A DNA stretch of 64,000 bases, taken from NCBI GenBank assembly GCA_937966095.1, contig CALCKF010000042.1:47193-111192 (forward strand), read 5' to 3'. The DNA comes from an uncultured Eubacterium sp. (GTDB taxonomy: Bacteria > Bacillota > Clostridia > Peptostreptococcales > Anaerovoracaceae). The position numbers and the translations under genes are program-made. This document shows positions 26,362-35,588 of the stretch, piece after piece. Below the pieces are notes generated by a model, which made no database searches, was not told where the DNA came from, and saw only the letters and a program-made list of their open reading frames with translations. Positions within the stretch are counted from its first letter, which is position 1. Each line of letters starts with the position of its first letter.

Positions 26362-28995
26362 ATGAAAAAAATAACATTGGGTATACTTGCTCATGTAGAT
26401 GCAGGTAAGACAACATTATCGGAGGCCATGCTGTACAGCTCCGGAGCTATAAGGAAATTGGGAAGAGTAGATCATCGTGATGCCTTTTTTGACACGGATC
26501 CGCAGGAGAGGGACAGAGGGATAACGATTTTCTCCAAACAGGCTGAGATAAAATGCGGGAAAGACGTATTTACGCTGCTGGATACACCCGGTCATGTGGA
26601 TTTTTCGGCTGAAACGGAACGTGTTCTTCAGGTACTGGATTATGCAGTGCTTGTTATAAGCGGCAGGGATTCTGTACAGAGTCATACAGTGACATTATGG
26701 AAGCTTATGGCTCGTCATAATATACCCGTTTTTATTTTTGTGAATAAAATGGATCTTGAAGATACTGATAAGGAAAGAGTGCTGGAAAAACTCCAAAGCA
26801 GCCTTGATAGTCGAATAGTAGATTTTACCGCAGAAAGAGACGCGAAATGGTTGGAAGAGGTGGCTGTATGCGATGAAATGCTTCTTGAAAGCTTTCTTGA
26901 AAATGGAAAGCTGGAAAGCAGCAATATAGGAAAAGCGATATCGGAGCGCAGGCTGTTCCCGTGTTATTTCGGGTCGGCTCTGAAGCTGGATGGAGTGGAT
27001 ATGCTGCTTAGCGGACTGTCTGAGTTCAGCATGGAGGATGAATATCCTGAATTGTTCGGAGCAAGAATATATAAGATAAGCAGGGATCACCGGGGAAACA
27101 GGCTTACCCATATGAAGATAACCGGCGGATCGCTGAGCACCAAAGATTTAATAGAATACAACAGCAGTGAATCCGGAACAAGTCCGGAAAAAGCGGAGCA
27201 GATCCGTAAATATTCAGGTGAAAAATACATTACATGTGAAACAGCATATGCAGGAGACATATGCGCTGTGACAGGATTGAAGACCACATATGCCGGACAG
27301 GGTCTGGGCTTTGAGCAAAATGCTCCGGAGCCGCTGATGGAGGCGGCGATGTTTTATAAGGTATGGATTCCTGAACATCTTGATATACATGATGTTTTTT
27401 CAAAGATGAAGCTTATTGAAGAAGAGGATCCGCAGCTTAAGGTGGTATGGGACAGCTCAAGGCAGGAGATATGTGTGATGCTTATGGGAGATGTCCAGAC
27501 CGATGTACTTAAGGATATAATTAAGAGACGTTTTGACTTTGAAATAGGCTTCAGTGAAGGAACTGTAGCCTATAGGGAAACCGTAGCGGAGCCTGTTACA
27601 GGTTCCGGACATTTTGAGCCTCTCAGACATTATGCAGAAGTAAGGCTTCTGATAGAGCCTGGGAAAAGAGGCAGTGGAATACATCTTGATACGATTTGCA
27701 GTGAGGATGTGCTGGACAGAAACTGGCAGAGATTAATAATGACACATCTGGCAGAACGAGAGCACCCTGGAGTGCTTACAGGATCTCCTGTAACAGATGT
27801 TAAAATAACGGTACTGACAGGGCGTGCCCATATCAAGCATACTGAAGGAGGAGATTTCAGGCAGGCGACATATCGTGCTCTAAGACAGGGACTTAGAAAG
27901 GCTCGATGTATCCTGCTGGAGCCGTGGTATGAGTTTAGACTGGAGATGCCGGCTGATGTAGCAGGAAGAGCAATGTCTGATATACAGAAAATGGGAGGAT
28001 ATTTCGATGAGCCTTATACATGCGGCGGAACAGCAGTGCTGTCCGGCAAGGCTCCTGTTTCTGAGATGAAGGATTATCAGATGGAAGTAGCTTCATATAG
28101 CAGAGGGTATGGATATTTATCATTAAATCCTTGCGGATATGAACCGTGCCATGATCAGGATGAAGTAGTGATGCGGTTCGGATATGATCCTGATAGTGAT
28201 GCAGAAAATCCGTCAGATTCAATATTTTGCAGTAATGGATCAGGTTTTTCGGTAAAATGGGATAAGGTTGATGAATATATGGATACTGAAGATTGTGAAG
28301 TGCCGGGAATTGTAAAGCCGGAAAGAACCGGGATTTTTCAGGTGATGCACAGAGCAGCAGACCTGTCTTACAGAAATTCTCGGGAAGAGGAAGAGGAGCT
28401 GGAGAGGATATTTGAAAGGACATATGGAAGGCATGAGAAACGCGTAAGGATACCCAGCCGTGAGATTTTGCCGGATAAAAACAAGATAAGTATAAAACCA
28501 TCCAGAGTGCTGGAAGAATATCTTCTGGTAGATGGATACAATATAATATTCGCATGGGATGATCTTAAGGAGCTGGCGGCAGTCAACATGGATTCGGCAC
28601 GTCAGGCACTGATAGAGATCCTGGCAAATTATCAGGGTTACAGGAAATGTCATATGATAGTTGTTTTTGATGCATATAAGATCAAAAACGGGGAACGGCA
28701 TCTGGAACATCATGATAATGTGGAAGTTGTTTATACACGTGAAGCGGAAACTGCCGATATGTATATTGAAAAAACTGCCCATGAGAAAAGCGGAGAATAC
28801 CATGTAAGGGTTGCTACTTCGGACAGACTGGAACAGATGATAATCACCGGAAATGGGGCTTTCAAGGTTTCAGCGGATGAATTCAGAAAAGAGATAAACT
28901 ATGCCGATGCAGAGATCACAAGACTTATAGAGGAACATAATGAAAGAAACCGCAGAGAAAACAGAAACTCTATATCTATACCGAAGAGAAAATAA
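26362..28995 (+). CDS. TetM-like ribosomal GTPase fused to a C-terminal NYN (YacP/Rae1-like) nuclease domain
   Basis: 877-residue fusion. Residues ~1-650 are a translational GTPase of the TetM/TetO/EF-G type: G1 AHVDAGKTT at 10-18, RGIT at 52-55, DTPGH at 74-78, NKMD at 128-131, then EF-G-like domains ending near RGYGYLSLNPCGY. An acidic and basic linker (~650-719) leads to a NYN/PIN-like domain from residue 720 (LLVDGYNIIFAW), with candidate metal acids Asp724, Asp770 (VVFDAY), Asp799 (AETAD) and Asp821 (TSDR). YacP/Rae1 of Bacillus is a ribosome-dependent A-site mRNA endonuclease, and TetM binds the same site. It lies 22 bases after the radical SAM gene. Tetracycline resistance is a possible but unproved label. 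Confidence 0.9.
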   Translation: MKKITLGILAHVDAGKTTLSEAMLYSSGAIRKLGRVDHRDAFFDTDPQERDRGITIFSKQAEIKCGKDVFTLLDTPGHVDFSAETERVLQVLDYAVLVISGRDSVQSHTVTLWKLMARHNIPVFIFVNKMDLEDTDKERVLEKLQSSLDSRIVDFTAERDAKWLEEVAVCDEMLLESFLENGKLESSNIGKAISERRLFPCYFGSALKLDGVDMLLSGLSEFSMEDEYPELFGARIYKISRDHRGNRLTHMKITGGSLSTKDLIEYNSSESGTSPEKAEQIRKYSGEKYITCETAYAGDICAVTGLKTTYAGQGLGFEQNAPEPLMEAAMFYKVWIPEHLDIHDVFSKMKLIEEEDPQLKVVWDSSRQEICVMLMGDVQTDVLKDIIKRRFDFEIGFSEGTVAYRETVAEPVTGSGHFEPLRHYAEVRLLIEPGKRGSGIHLDTICSEDVLDRNWQRLIMTHLAEREHPGVLTGSPVTDVKITVLTGRAHIKHTEGGDFRQATYRALRQGLRKARCILLEPWYEFRLEMPADVAGRAMSDIQKMGGYFDEPYTCGGTAVLSGKAPVSEMKDYQMEVASYSRGYGYLSLNPCGYEPCHDQDEVVMRFGYDPDSDAENPSDSIFCSNGSGFSVKWDKVDEYMDTEDCEVPGIVKPERTGIFQVMHRAADLSYRNSREEEEELERIFERTYGRHEKRVRIPSREILPDKNKISIKPSRVLEEYLLVDGYNIIFAWDDLKELAAVNMDSARQALIEILANYQGYRKCHMIVVFDAYKIKNGERHLEHHDNVEVVYTREAETADMYIEKTAHEKSGEYHVRVATSDRLEQMIITGNGAFKVSADEFRKEINYADAEITRLIEEHNERNRRENRNSISIPKRK

Positions 28996-29075
28996 TCGGA
29001 AAAAAGATATGTAAAAAATTGACATAAATTACATTTTAATGTAAAATTATATTTATCAAAAATAGGAGAATATTC

Positions 29076-29104
29076 TTGACCTTGTGAAAAAAGTAATGTA
29101 TTAT
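29076..29104 (+). promoter_or_regulatory. recA promoter
   Basis: TTGACC at 29076-29081, a 17-base spacer, and TATTAT at 29099-29104. The SOS operator overlaps the expected start of transcription. Confidence 0.75.
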
Positions 29105-29113
29105 AATAAAAAA

Positions 29114-29125
29114 GAACAGATGTTC
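29114..29125 (+). promoter_or_regulatory. LexA (SOS) box of recA
   Basis: GAACAGATGTTC matches the Gram-positive LexA site GAAC-RNRY-GTTC exactly and lies ten bases after the -10 box, where a repressor would block initiation. Confidence 0.88.
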
Positions 29126-29144
29126 CCCAATCGGAGGTAATCAT

Positions 29145-30257
29145 ATGGCAAATAAAAATGAAACTGTAAATATGAAAGCGGCCAGCAAAGAAGAAAGAGA
29201 AAAAGCGCTGGATGCAGCGATGGCTCAGATACAGAAACAGTTTGGCAAGGGTGCTGTCATGAAATTAGGTGATGACAATGCCAGGATGAATATAGAAGCT
29301 ATATCGACCGGATCTATGAGCCTTGATCTGGCTACAGGCATAGGCGGGGTCCCAAGAGGAAGGATTGTTGAGGTTTTCGGACCGGAATCTTCAGGAAAGA
29401 CTACTTTGACACTTCACATAATAGCTGAAGCCCAGAAGCAAGGCGGTCGTGCTGCATTTATAGATGCGGAGCATGCACTGGATCCTGACTATGCTGCCAA
29501 TCTCGGAGTGGATGTAGAAGAGCTGCTCGTATCACAGCCTGATTATGGTGAACAGGCCCTTGAAATAGCTGAGATGCTTGTAAGGAGCGGCGCTGTAGAT
29601 GTGGTTGTAGTGGATTCAGTTGCAGCGCTGGTTCCAAAGCATGAGATAGACGGAGCTATGGGAGAGGCTACAGTAGGAATGCAGGCGAGATTGATGTCGC
29701 AGGCATTGAGAAAGCTGGCCGGGGTTATAAGCAAGACTAATACTACAATAATATTCATAAATCAGCTCAGAGAAAAGATAGGTGTTATGTTCGGAAATCC
29801 TGAAACAACGACAGGCGGACGTGCCTTGAAGTTTTTTTCGTCAATGCGTATAGATGTAAGAAAGGTCGAGAGTATAAAGTCCGGAGATCAGATATTGGGG
29901 AGCCGCACGAGAGCCAAGATAGTAAAAAATAAGGTCGCGCCTCCTTTCAAGCAGGCAGAATTCGATATAATGTATGGAGAAGGTATATCCAAGGCAGGAG
30001 ATGTGCTTGACTGTGCAGTAGATGCCAAAATAATCGAAAAGGCGGGATCGTGGTACAGTTTCGAGGGCAGCAGGATAGGCCAGGGGCGTGAAAATGTCAA
30101 AAAATATCTGGAAGAAAATCCTGAGATTCTTGACAGGGTAGAAGGATTGCTGCTTGATTCTATCAAGAAGGATAAAGGAATGGATCGGCATGAGTCCGGA
30201 CATGATACTGGCGTTGAAGACATAATAATAGATGAAGATGGTGTCATAATAGAGTAA
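29145..30257 (+). CDS. recA: Recombinase RecA
   Basis: ATP-dependent strand-exchange protein for homologous recombination and the co-protease that triggers LexA cleavage. At 370 residues it is slightly longer than usual, mostly because of an acidic C-terminal tail. Walker A is GPESSGKTT, preceded by [13 protein letters not shown]; Walker B is [10 protein letters not shown]; the L2 and interface region is [28 protein letters not shown] precedes the ATG. It has its own LexA-controlled promoter, so it is separate from the ylmH set upstream. Confidence 0.99.
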   Translation: MANKNETVNMKAASKEEREKALDAAMAQIQKQFGKGAVMKLGDDNARMNIEAISTGSMSLDLATGIGGVPRGRIVEVFGPESSGKTTLTLHIIAEAQKQGGRAAFIDAEHALDPDYAANLGVDVEELLVSQPDYGEQALEIAEMLVRSGAVDVVVVDSVAALVPKHEIDGAMGEATVGMQARLMSQALRKLAGVISKTNTTIIFINQLREKIGVMFGNPETTTGGRALKFFSSMRIDVRKVESIKSGDQILGSRTRAKIVKNKVAPPFKQAEFDIMYGEGISKAGDVLDCAVDAKIIEKAGSWYSFEGSRIGQGRENVKKYLEENPEILDRVEGLLLDSIKKDKGMDRHESGHDTGVEDIIIDEDGVIIE

Positions 30258-30280
30258 AAAACTGCAGCATGCAGTTTTAG
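30256..30280 (+). terminator. recA terminator 1
   Basis: AAAACTGCA pairs with TGCAGTTTT directly after the recA stop, with only a short T run. Confidence 0.65.
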
Positions 30281-30304
30281 TTCGTCGATTGACAATTTGT
30301 AAGC

Positions 30305-30345
30305 AAAAAGCTGCCACATATAATTCATATGCGGCAGCTTTTTAT
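30305..30345 (+). terminator. recA terminator 2
   Basis: AAAAAGCTGCC pairs with GGCAGCTTTTT around a 16-nt loop and ends in T. It backs up the weaker hairpin next to recA. The following 130 bases to 30477 show no gene. Confidence 0.85.
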
Positions 30346-30477
30346 CATCAGCATAATAAAACAGAAATGTATCAAGCGGCATGCGGCTAAAATTAAGTAT
30401 GTTGTACAGTGATTTTATGTTATAATGTACGCTGAAGATTATACATCGGATTGCATTAAAAGAAAGAATAAGGACAC

Positions 30478-30888
30478 ATGGGTTTCATAAAATTTATCTT
30501 TGTATTACTTCTTACCGTTCCTGTTGCAGTTGTAATGATATATCTGATCAACAATCTCAACGGAAAACTCAGTAATATCATGAAAAACGGCGATAAGGAA
30601 AACAGCGCCGGAAGCTTTGAGAAAAATGAGACGGGCGAGGGACATCCCGGAAGACCCGTCAGAGATTTCAGGCCGCAGTACAGCAGAGAGATAGAAAGGG
30701 GAAGGACCCCTCTTAACAGCGGCGTTTCAAACGGATATCGCAAGAGGAATGAGAATCATTCGTATGATTTCCAAAACGATAATGCAGGCCGCAATGAAAG
30801 CAAAACGTCTGTAAAGAGCAGTATAAGTAAAAGAAAACGACGAAAACAGCGTAAGGACAAAAGGAAGGTCAGAGAAAAAGAAAAATGA
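30478..30888 (+). CDS. Small single-pass membrane protein with basic tail
   Basis: 136-residue protein I do not recognise. It has one N-terminal transmembrane helix (~4-26), then a long hydrophilic, Asn/Gly/Arg-rich, probably disordered region, and a strongly basic end (SKRKRRKQRKDKRKVREKEK-like, about 20 residues). The tail could bind nucleic acid or acidic lipid. AAGGA lies before the ATG, and the stop overlaps tmk by four bases, so it is translated in step with the tmk-holB-ricT-trmN6 operon. It takes the place yaaQ/yaaR hold in Bacillus but does not resemble them. Confidence 0.7.
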   Translation: MGFIKFIFVLLLTVPVAVVMIYLINNLNGKLSNIMKNGDKENSAGSFEKNETGEGHPGRPVRDFRPQYSREIERGRTPLNSGVSNGYRKRNENHSYDFQNDNAGRNESKTSVKSSISKRKRRKQRKDKRKVREKEK

Positions 30889-31514
30889 AAAACGGTTATT
30901 TCATATCTTTTGAAGGGATCGACGGATCAGGTAAGTCCACCCAGATCAAAAGACTGAAAGCATATCTTGAAGAAAAAGGATATGACGTAGTGGTTACAAG
31001 AGAACCCGGCGGTACGGAAATTGGAGAGAAGATCAGAAAGATAATACTAGATCCTCGGAATAGGAACATGTCAGATATGACGGAAGCTCTTCTTTATGCG
31101 GCATCGAGAGCACAGCATGTCAGTGAGGTCATATTGCCTGCTGTGGAGCAGGGGAAGATAGTGATATGTGACAGATTTGTTGATTCGAGTATAGCATATC
31201 AGGGATACGGTCGTAAGATGGGGGATTGTATCAAGATAATAAACAGATATGCTGCCGGTGGGATTGCGCCTGATATCACCTTCCTTATGAAACTTGGAAC
31301 AGATGCTGTGGATCGCAGGATAGGAAACAGGCGTAAGGACAGGATAGAACTTGAGACAGAGGAGTTTTATAAAAGGGTCTCAGCAGGTTATGATGCTTTG
31401 ACATCCGCTTTTCCCGAAAGAATATTGAGTATAGATGCAGGGCAGTCCGTATCGGATATCGAAAAGGATATAAAAAGTCATGTTTGCAGACTGATGATGG
31501 GTTCCCATAAGTAA
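30885..31514 (+). CDS. tmk: Thymidylate kinase
   Basis: Phosphorylates dTMP to dTDP for DNA synthesis. The 209-residue protein has the P-loop FEGIDGSGKST near residue 8, the DR(Y/F) motif as CDRFVDSSIAYQGYGR, TREPGGTEIGEKIR, and a lid region with RRIGNRRKDRIE. The order tmk-holB-ricT-trmN6 is conserved across Bacillota. Confidence 0.97.
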   Translation: MKNGYFISFEGIDGSGKSTQIKRLKAYLEEKGYDVVVTREPGGTEIGEKIRKIILDPRNRNMSDMTEALLYAASRAQHVSEVILPAVEQGKIVICDRFVDSSIAYQGYGRKMGDCIKIINRYAAGGIAPDITFLMKLGTDAVDRRIGNRRKDRIELETEEFYKRVSAGYDALTSAFPERILSIDAGQSVSDIEKDIKSHVCRLMMGSHK

Positions 31515-31526
31515 AGCAGGTGTCAG

Positions 31527-32339
31527 ATGCGTTTTGAAGTACAGGATAAAAATTCTAAATTGATAAAAAGACTGAATGGTATAGTGGAAAGTGACCGCGT
31601 CTCACATGCCTATATTTTTGAAGCACCTGTATATACCGATAAAAGAAGCTTTGCGGAAAGTTTCGTCAAAGGTATATTGTGTCCCAAAAAACTCGGAGAA
31701 AACTGTGGGGCTTGTGGAATATGTGATAAAATAGACCATGGCAACCATGAGGATCTGATAAGGATATACCCTGAAGACGGTTCAATAAAAGATGCAGATA
31801 TCATAAAAATGCAGGATATGATCAGGACAAAACCTCTGGGAAGCAGACATGTTGTAATAATAGAAAACAGCGATACGATGACATTAAGAGCTCAGAACAG
31901 GCTTTTGAAAACGCTGGAGGAACCTCCGGGGAGAACTGTGATTATACTTCTTTCGGAAAATATGGAAAATCTGGTTCCGACAATACTGTCAAGGTGTGTT
32001 AAATACAGGATAAATGATGACCGAGAAAGCAATGCATCTCCAATGCTGGCGAAGGCAGAGCAAATAGCATTGATGGCTCTCAAGAGGGAACCTTTCTACA
32101 GGATAAGGAAGGAGATAGAGCGCGTTGCAGGCAGCAGAGATGATGCATACGGTTTTCTTGATGCTATCCAGATGATTCTCAGAGATATGATGATACAAGG
32201 AGGAAAAGAGATATCTGTTTATAAGGGCGATAAGCTTATAGACAGCATACATGCTGTAGAGAATGCAAGAAAGCAGATAAAGGAAGGTGTCTCACCTTCC
32301 TATGCCATAAAGAATCTAATTATAGTGATCGGAGGATAG
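31527..32339 (+). CDS. holB: DNA polymerase III subunit delta'
   Basis: Clamp-loader stator subunit. The 270-residue sequence has the AAA+ fold but no functional Walker A, as expected for delta'. The zinc-binding cysteines are Cys52, Cys60, Cys63 and Cys66 (LCPKKLGENCGACGIC), followed by NRLLKTLEEPPGRTVIILLSE and the sensor 1 SRC motif. It is shorter than the Escherichia coli protein, mainly in the C-terminal domain, as is common in Clostridia. It lies 12 bases after tmk and three before ricT. Confidence 0.93.
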   Translation: MRFEVQDKNSKLIKRLNGIVESDRVSHAYIFEAPVYTDKRSFAESFVKGILCPKKLGENCGACGICDKIDHGNHEDLIRIYPEDGSIKDADIIKMQDMIRTKPLGSRHVVIIENSDTMTLRAQNRLLKTLEEPPGRTVIILLSENMENLVPTILSRCVKYRINDDRESNASPMLAKAEQIALMALKREPFYRIRKEIERVAGSRDDAYGFLDAIQMILRDMMIQGGKEISVYKGDKLIDSIHAVENARKQIKEGVSPSYAIKNLIIVIGG

Positions 32340-32342
32340 ATA

Positions 32343-33269
32343 ATGACTAACGTAGTAGGAGTAAAGTTTAAAGATGCAGGAAAGCTTTACTATTTCAATC
32401 CCGGAAAACTGGATGTGGATGTAGGTGATAATGTCATAGTAGAAACAGCTAGAGGATTGGAATTCGGAAAGATCACGATGGGCAGGACGGAAGTCCGTGA
32501 GAGTGATCTCGTAGCGCCACTTAAAAACATAATAAGAGTTGCAAATGAAAAGGACCGGAAAAGGCATGAGGAAAATCTTGCAAAAAAAGAGGAAGCGATG
32601 AGACTGTGCCAGGAAAAGGTTGATGCACATAAGCTGGATATGAAGCTTATTGATGTGGAATATACTTTTGACAACAGTAAGATCGTTTTTTACTTCACTG
32701 CTGATGGCAGGGTGGATTTCAGAGAGCTTGTAAAAGATCTGGCATCTATATTCAGGATGAGAATAGAGCTTCGGCAGATAGGCGTGCGAGACGAGGCAAA
32801 GATGATAGGCGGCGTAGGCAACTGCGGCAGAAGCTTGTGCTGCAGTACATGGCTTACTGATTTTGAACCTGTTTCTATAAAAATGGCCAAAGTGCAGAAT
32901 CTGTCGCTTAATCCTTCTAAAATATCAGGGATATGTGGAAGACTAATGTGCTGTTTGAAATTTGAAAACGAGGTGTATTCGCAGCTTAAAAAGGGTATGC
33001 CGTCTTCAGGAGAGAAGATCAGGACTCCTGACGGTATAGCAGTAGTTACAGATGTGAACATACTGGAAAATATAATAAAAGCAAGACTTGTACTTGAACC
33101 AGGATCAAAAGAAGATGACCAGGAACCTAAATTGAGTACTGAAATATACAGTTATGGAAAAGAAGAAATAAAGCGTATAAACAAGAAAAACAGTAAAAAG
33201 AAGGAAGATGATCTGGCTGATCTTGAAGAGGATATCCTAAAGGAAATAAAAGAGCTGATGAAGGACTGA
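32343..33269 (+). CDS. ricT: RicT (YaaT), PSP1-domain protein
   Basis: 308-residue PSP1-domain protein. In Bacillus RicT joins RicA and RicF in an Fe-S complex that controls RNase Y processing, sporulation and competence. The conserved cysteines lie in GGVGNCGRSLCCSTWL and GICGRLMCCLKFE (four of them as CC pairs). The C-terminal ~30 residues are charged and Lys-rich. GGAGG precedes the ATG, directly after holB. ricA and ricF are not in the window. Confidence 0.93.
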   Translation: MTNVVGVKFKDAGKLYYFNPGKLDVDVGDNVIVETARGLEFGKITMGRTEVRESDLVAPLKNIIRVANEKDRKRHEENLAKKEEAMRLCQEKVDAHKLDMKLIDVEYTFDNSKIVFYFTADGRVDFRELVKDLASIFRMRIELRQIGVRDEAKMIGGVGNCGRSLCCSTWLTDFEPVSIKMAKVQNLSLNPSKISGICGRLMCCLKFENEVYSQLKKGMPSSGEKIRTPDGIAVVTDVNILENIIKARLVLEPGSKEDDQEPKLSTEIYSYGKEEIKRINKKNSKKKEDDLADLEEDILKEIKELMKD

Positions 33270-33270
33270 T

Positions 33271-33999
33271 ATGAGACGCATAGAAAATATAGGGTTTGGA
33301 GGTATGAAGCTCATACAGGATACAGATAATTTCCGGTATGGGCTGGATGCTGTAATACTGGCTGACTTTGCCTGCAGTATCAGCAAAGAGTTTGAATGCG
33401 CCGTGGATCTTGGGACCGGCACCGGAGTGATACCTTTTATAATGAGCCATAAAAATGAGTATGCTGATTTTGTCGGCATAGAGATACAGAAGGAGTTGCT
33501 AAAACTGGCAGAGGAAAGCTGCCGTCTCAATGGCCTTGAGGAAAGAATAAGTTTCATGAATATAGATGTTGCAGAAATTGACGATCTTTCTATTGGAGAT
33601 ATACGCCCGGACGTGGTGACATGTAATCCTCCGTACTTCATAAGGGGAGGAGGTATTCCGGCAAAAAATCCGGGAAGATTCATATCACGCCATGAAACAT
33701 CTGCAGTACTGGATGATTTCGTCAAGGCTGCATCATTGCTTCTCGGAGGAAAAGGCGATTTTTTCATGGTCCATAGACCATCCAGGCTGGTCGATATTTT
33801 CTGCTCATGCCGGCAAAACGGGCTGGAGCCGAAAGACATAAGGTTTGTGATGCCTCGGGCAGGTGAAGTGCCTAATATAGCGCTTATCCATTGTACAGCC
33901 GGTGGGGGCAGGGAACTCAGCATAATGAAGGAACTGTGCGTATATGAGTCGGATGGCAGATATACGGATGAGATAATGAGGATATATGAACGTAAGTGA
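33271..33999 (+). CDS. trmN6: tRNA1(Val) (adenine37-N6)-methyltransferase-like
   Basis: 242-residue Rossmann methyltransferase of the YfiC/YabB group, which methylates the N6 of A37 in tRNA1(Val). The SAM motif is DLGTGTGVIPF near residue 46, and the N6-amino methyltransferase motif NPPYF is near 118. The start ATG follows the ricT stop by one base. Position after ricT is conserved (yabB in Bacillus). Confidence 0.9.
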   Translation: MRRIENIGFGGMKLIQDTDNFRYGLDAVILADFACSISKEFECAVDLGTGTGVIPFIMSHKNEYADFVGIEIQKELLKLAEESCRLNGLEERISFMNIDVAEIDDLSIGDIRPDVVTCNPPYFIRGGGIPAKNPGRFISRHETSAVLDDFVKAASLLLGGKGDFFMVHRPSRLVDIFCSCRQNGLEPKDIRFVMPRAGEVPNIALIHCTAGGGRELSIMKELCVYESDGRYTDEIMRIYERK

Positions 34000-34007
34000 A
34001 AACAGGT

Positions 34008-34535
34008 TCATATGACCATACAGATATATACGGAGGCAAGGACTCCTGCGATGTAACCTATAAGGCCTGCAGGAAGAGCATGCCTCATTTTTTTTACAGA
34101 AGTCACCCCGAAATAAAGCGCCAGAACATAAAATATGGTTTCACAGCTGCCCACCATTACTGAGGCTGATCGTCCTATAAGGGAATCCGGTCCTGAAATT
34201 TCCATTATTTTTTCGGCCACCACTAAAGATCCGCTGCCGGAAACAGGACGTAAAAATATCAGAGATATGAGTTCTTCGGGAATCTTAAAAAAATCAAACA
34301 CGGGGGATGAAATTTTTTCTATGAATTCCATAGCACCTGAAGAAGTCAGGGCTTCTATAGCAATAAATATTCCTATTATAAACGGCAATATGTCAATGCA
34401 TGTTTTAAGGCCGTCTTTTGCTCCATCTATGAAAACATCATATATAGGTGTTTTTTTTCTGATACCGTAAAGGATTATCACTGTTATCAGAACAGGAAGA
34501 AACAGTATGGAAAAAATACCAAGGATGCTAGACAT
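34008..34535 (-). CDS. spmB: Spore maturation protein B
   Basis: 175-residue membrane protein with about five helices and a nucleoside-recognition (Gate) domain. SpmA and SpmB are needed for full core dehydration and heat resistance of spores. Typical stretches are DGAKDGLKTCIDILPFIIGIF, FLRPVSGSGSL and VGSCETIFYVLALYFG. The start ATG 34535 has GAGAGG nine bases upstream and overlaps the end of spmA by eight bases. Confidence 0.93.
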   Translation of the reverse strand: MSSILGIFSILFLPVLITVIILYGIRKKTPIYDVFIDGAKDGLKTCIDILPFIIGIFIAIEALTSSGAMEFIEKISSPVFDFFKIPEELISLIFLRPVSGSGSLVVAEKIMEISGPDSLIGRSASVMVGSCETIFYVLALYFGVTSVKKMRHALPAGLIGYIAGVLASVYICMVI

Positions 34536-35109
34536 TGTTGTTTTTCCTCTCAAACCATTTGCATGCGCCGACCGACACTATCATTGAGACAAGGCCTGCT
34601 ATTATTGATGGAATGATTATATCTTCCGGAGACTTGGAACCAAGGTCACTGCGTATCTTGATGACTGCAACGGGGATCAGCTGGATCATAGACATGGAAA
34701 GAGCTACGAACATGCACATTGAATCGCTTGCATATCTTGAATTGAGGTTTTCCTTGTCAAGAAGCTCCATAGTTTTAAGGGAAAAAATTGTGGCGCTGTT
34801 TCCGGCTCCGAAAATATTAGCCATAAAGCTCATTATCATCATTGCTATGGTCTGGTCATTTTTTTCGTTTGGAAACAGAAAGGATATGGCAGGTCTGACT
34901 GCATTGGATATCTTTTTAATAAGTCCGGATTCTTCGGCTATCTTCATAAGCCCGCTCCATACCGCCATTATTCCGGCAAGAGCGATTATAAACTCCACAG
35001 CTTCGGTGCAGCTGTTCATAAGGCCATCTGTAAATTCGGATGTTTTTCCGTTTATTATAGCAAAGATTACTCCGGTGACGATCATCGCACCCCAGATATA
35101 ATTCATCAT
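34528..35109 (-). CDS. spmA: Spore maturation protein A
   Basis: 193-residue partner of SpmB with about five membrane helices and a nucleoside-recognition domain (MNYIWGAMIVTGVIFAIING, ALAGIMAVWSGLMKIAEESG, MANIFGAGNSATIFSLKTM). The chosen ATG 35109 has AGAGGTG at good distance; the longer open frame lacks one. It is divergent from a small membrane protein gene, and the 101 bases between must hold both promoters. Confidence 0.93.
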   Translation of the reverse strand: MMNYIWGAMIVTGVIFAIINGKTSEFTDGLMNSCTEAVEFIIALAGIMAVWSGLMKIAEESGLIKKISNAVRPAISFLFPNEKNDQTIAMMIMSFMANIFGAGNSATIFSLKTMELLDKENLNSRYASDSMCMFVALSMSMIQLIPVAVIKIRSDLGSKSPEDIIIPSIIAGLVSMIVSVGACKWFERKNNNV

Positions 35110-35210
35110 GATATACACCTCTATGTTAAAAATATTCGGCAGACAGAAAAATATGTTGAAGAAATTTCCATTGTATGGGATAATATATAAAGAATGGGGA
35201 GGAATCACTT

Positions 35211-35543
35211 ATGAGTATAACGATCGATATTAAGATACTATTACTGGTGATAATATGCATAGCTGTTGTAGTCATGGTCGTATATCTCATCCGCTTTTTG
35301 AAAAGGATGACATCTACTTTGGAATATACTGAGAAAATACTTAAAGATGTTGGTGAGATTACCGAGATAGCGGCTAAAAGAAGCAGAGATGTAGATGGGA
35401 TAATAGATGATGTGTCCGATTCGGTTTCAGGCATAGCTGATGCGATAAAAGGGAAACAGAGCGTGTTAGCGGCTTTTGCAGCTGTAATAAAGGCGGTTGC
35501 AGCTGTCAAGAATGCCGCTGACAGAGAAAAAGATCATAATTAA
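35211..35543 (+). CDS. Small DUF948-like membrane protein
   Basis: 110-residue protein with one N-terminal transmembrane helix (~8-28) and a cytoplasmic amphipathic helical region (STLEYTEKILKDVGEITEIAAKR, later an Ala-rich AAFAAVIKAVAAVKNAA). The layout resembles DUF948/YtxG-like general-stress proteins. GGGGAGG precedes the ATG. It stands alone, divergent from spmA. Function unknown. Confidence 0.72.
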   Translation: MSITIDIKILLLVIICIAVVVMVVYLIRFLKRMTSTLEYTEKILKDVGEITEIAAKRSRDVDGIIDDVSDSVSGIADAIKGKQSVLAAFAAVIKAVAAVKNAADREKDHN

Positions 35544-35588
35544 CATGTTGACGATGCATATCTATGGGGATATTGAAAGGAGTTCATT

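Noticed and set aside
26362..28995. Plain tetracycline-resistance gene (tetM)
   Set aside because: The protein is about 240 residues longer than TetM because of a nuclease domain, is not on a mobile element, and lies in a chromosomal cluster with ylmH.
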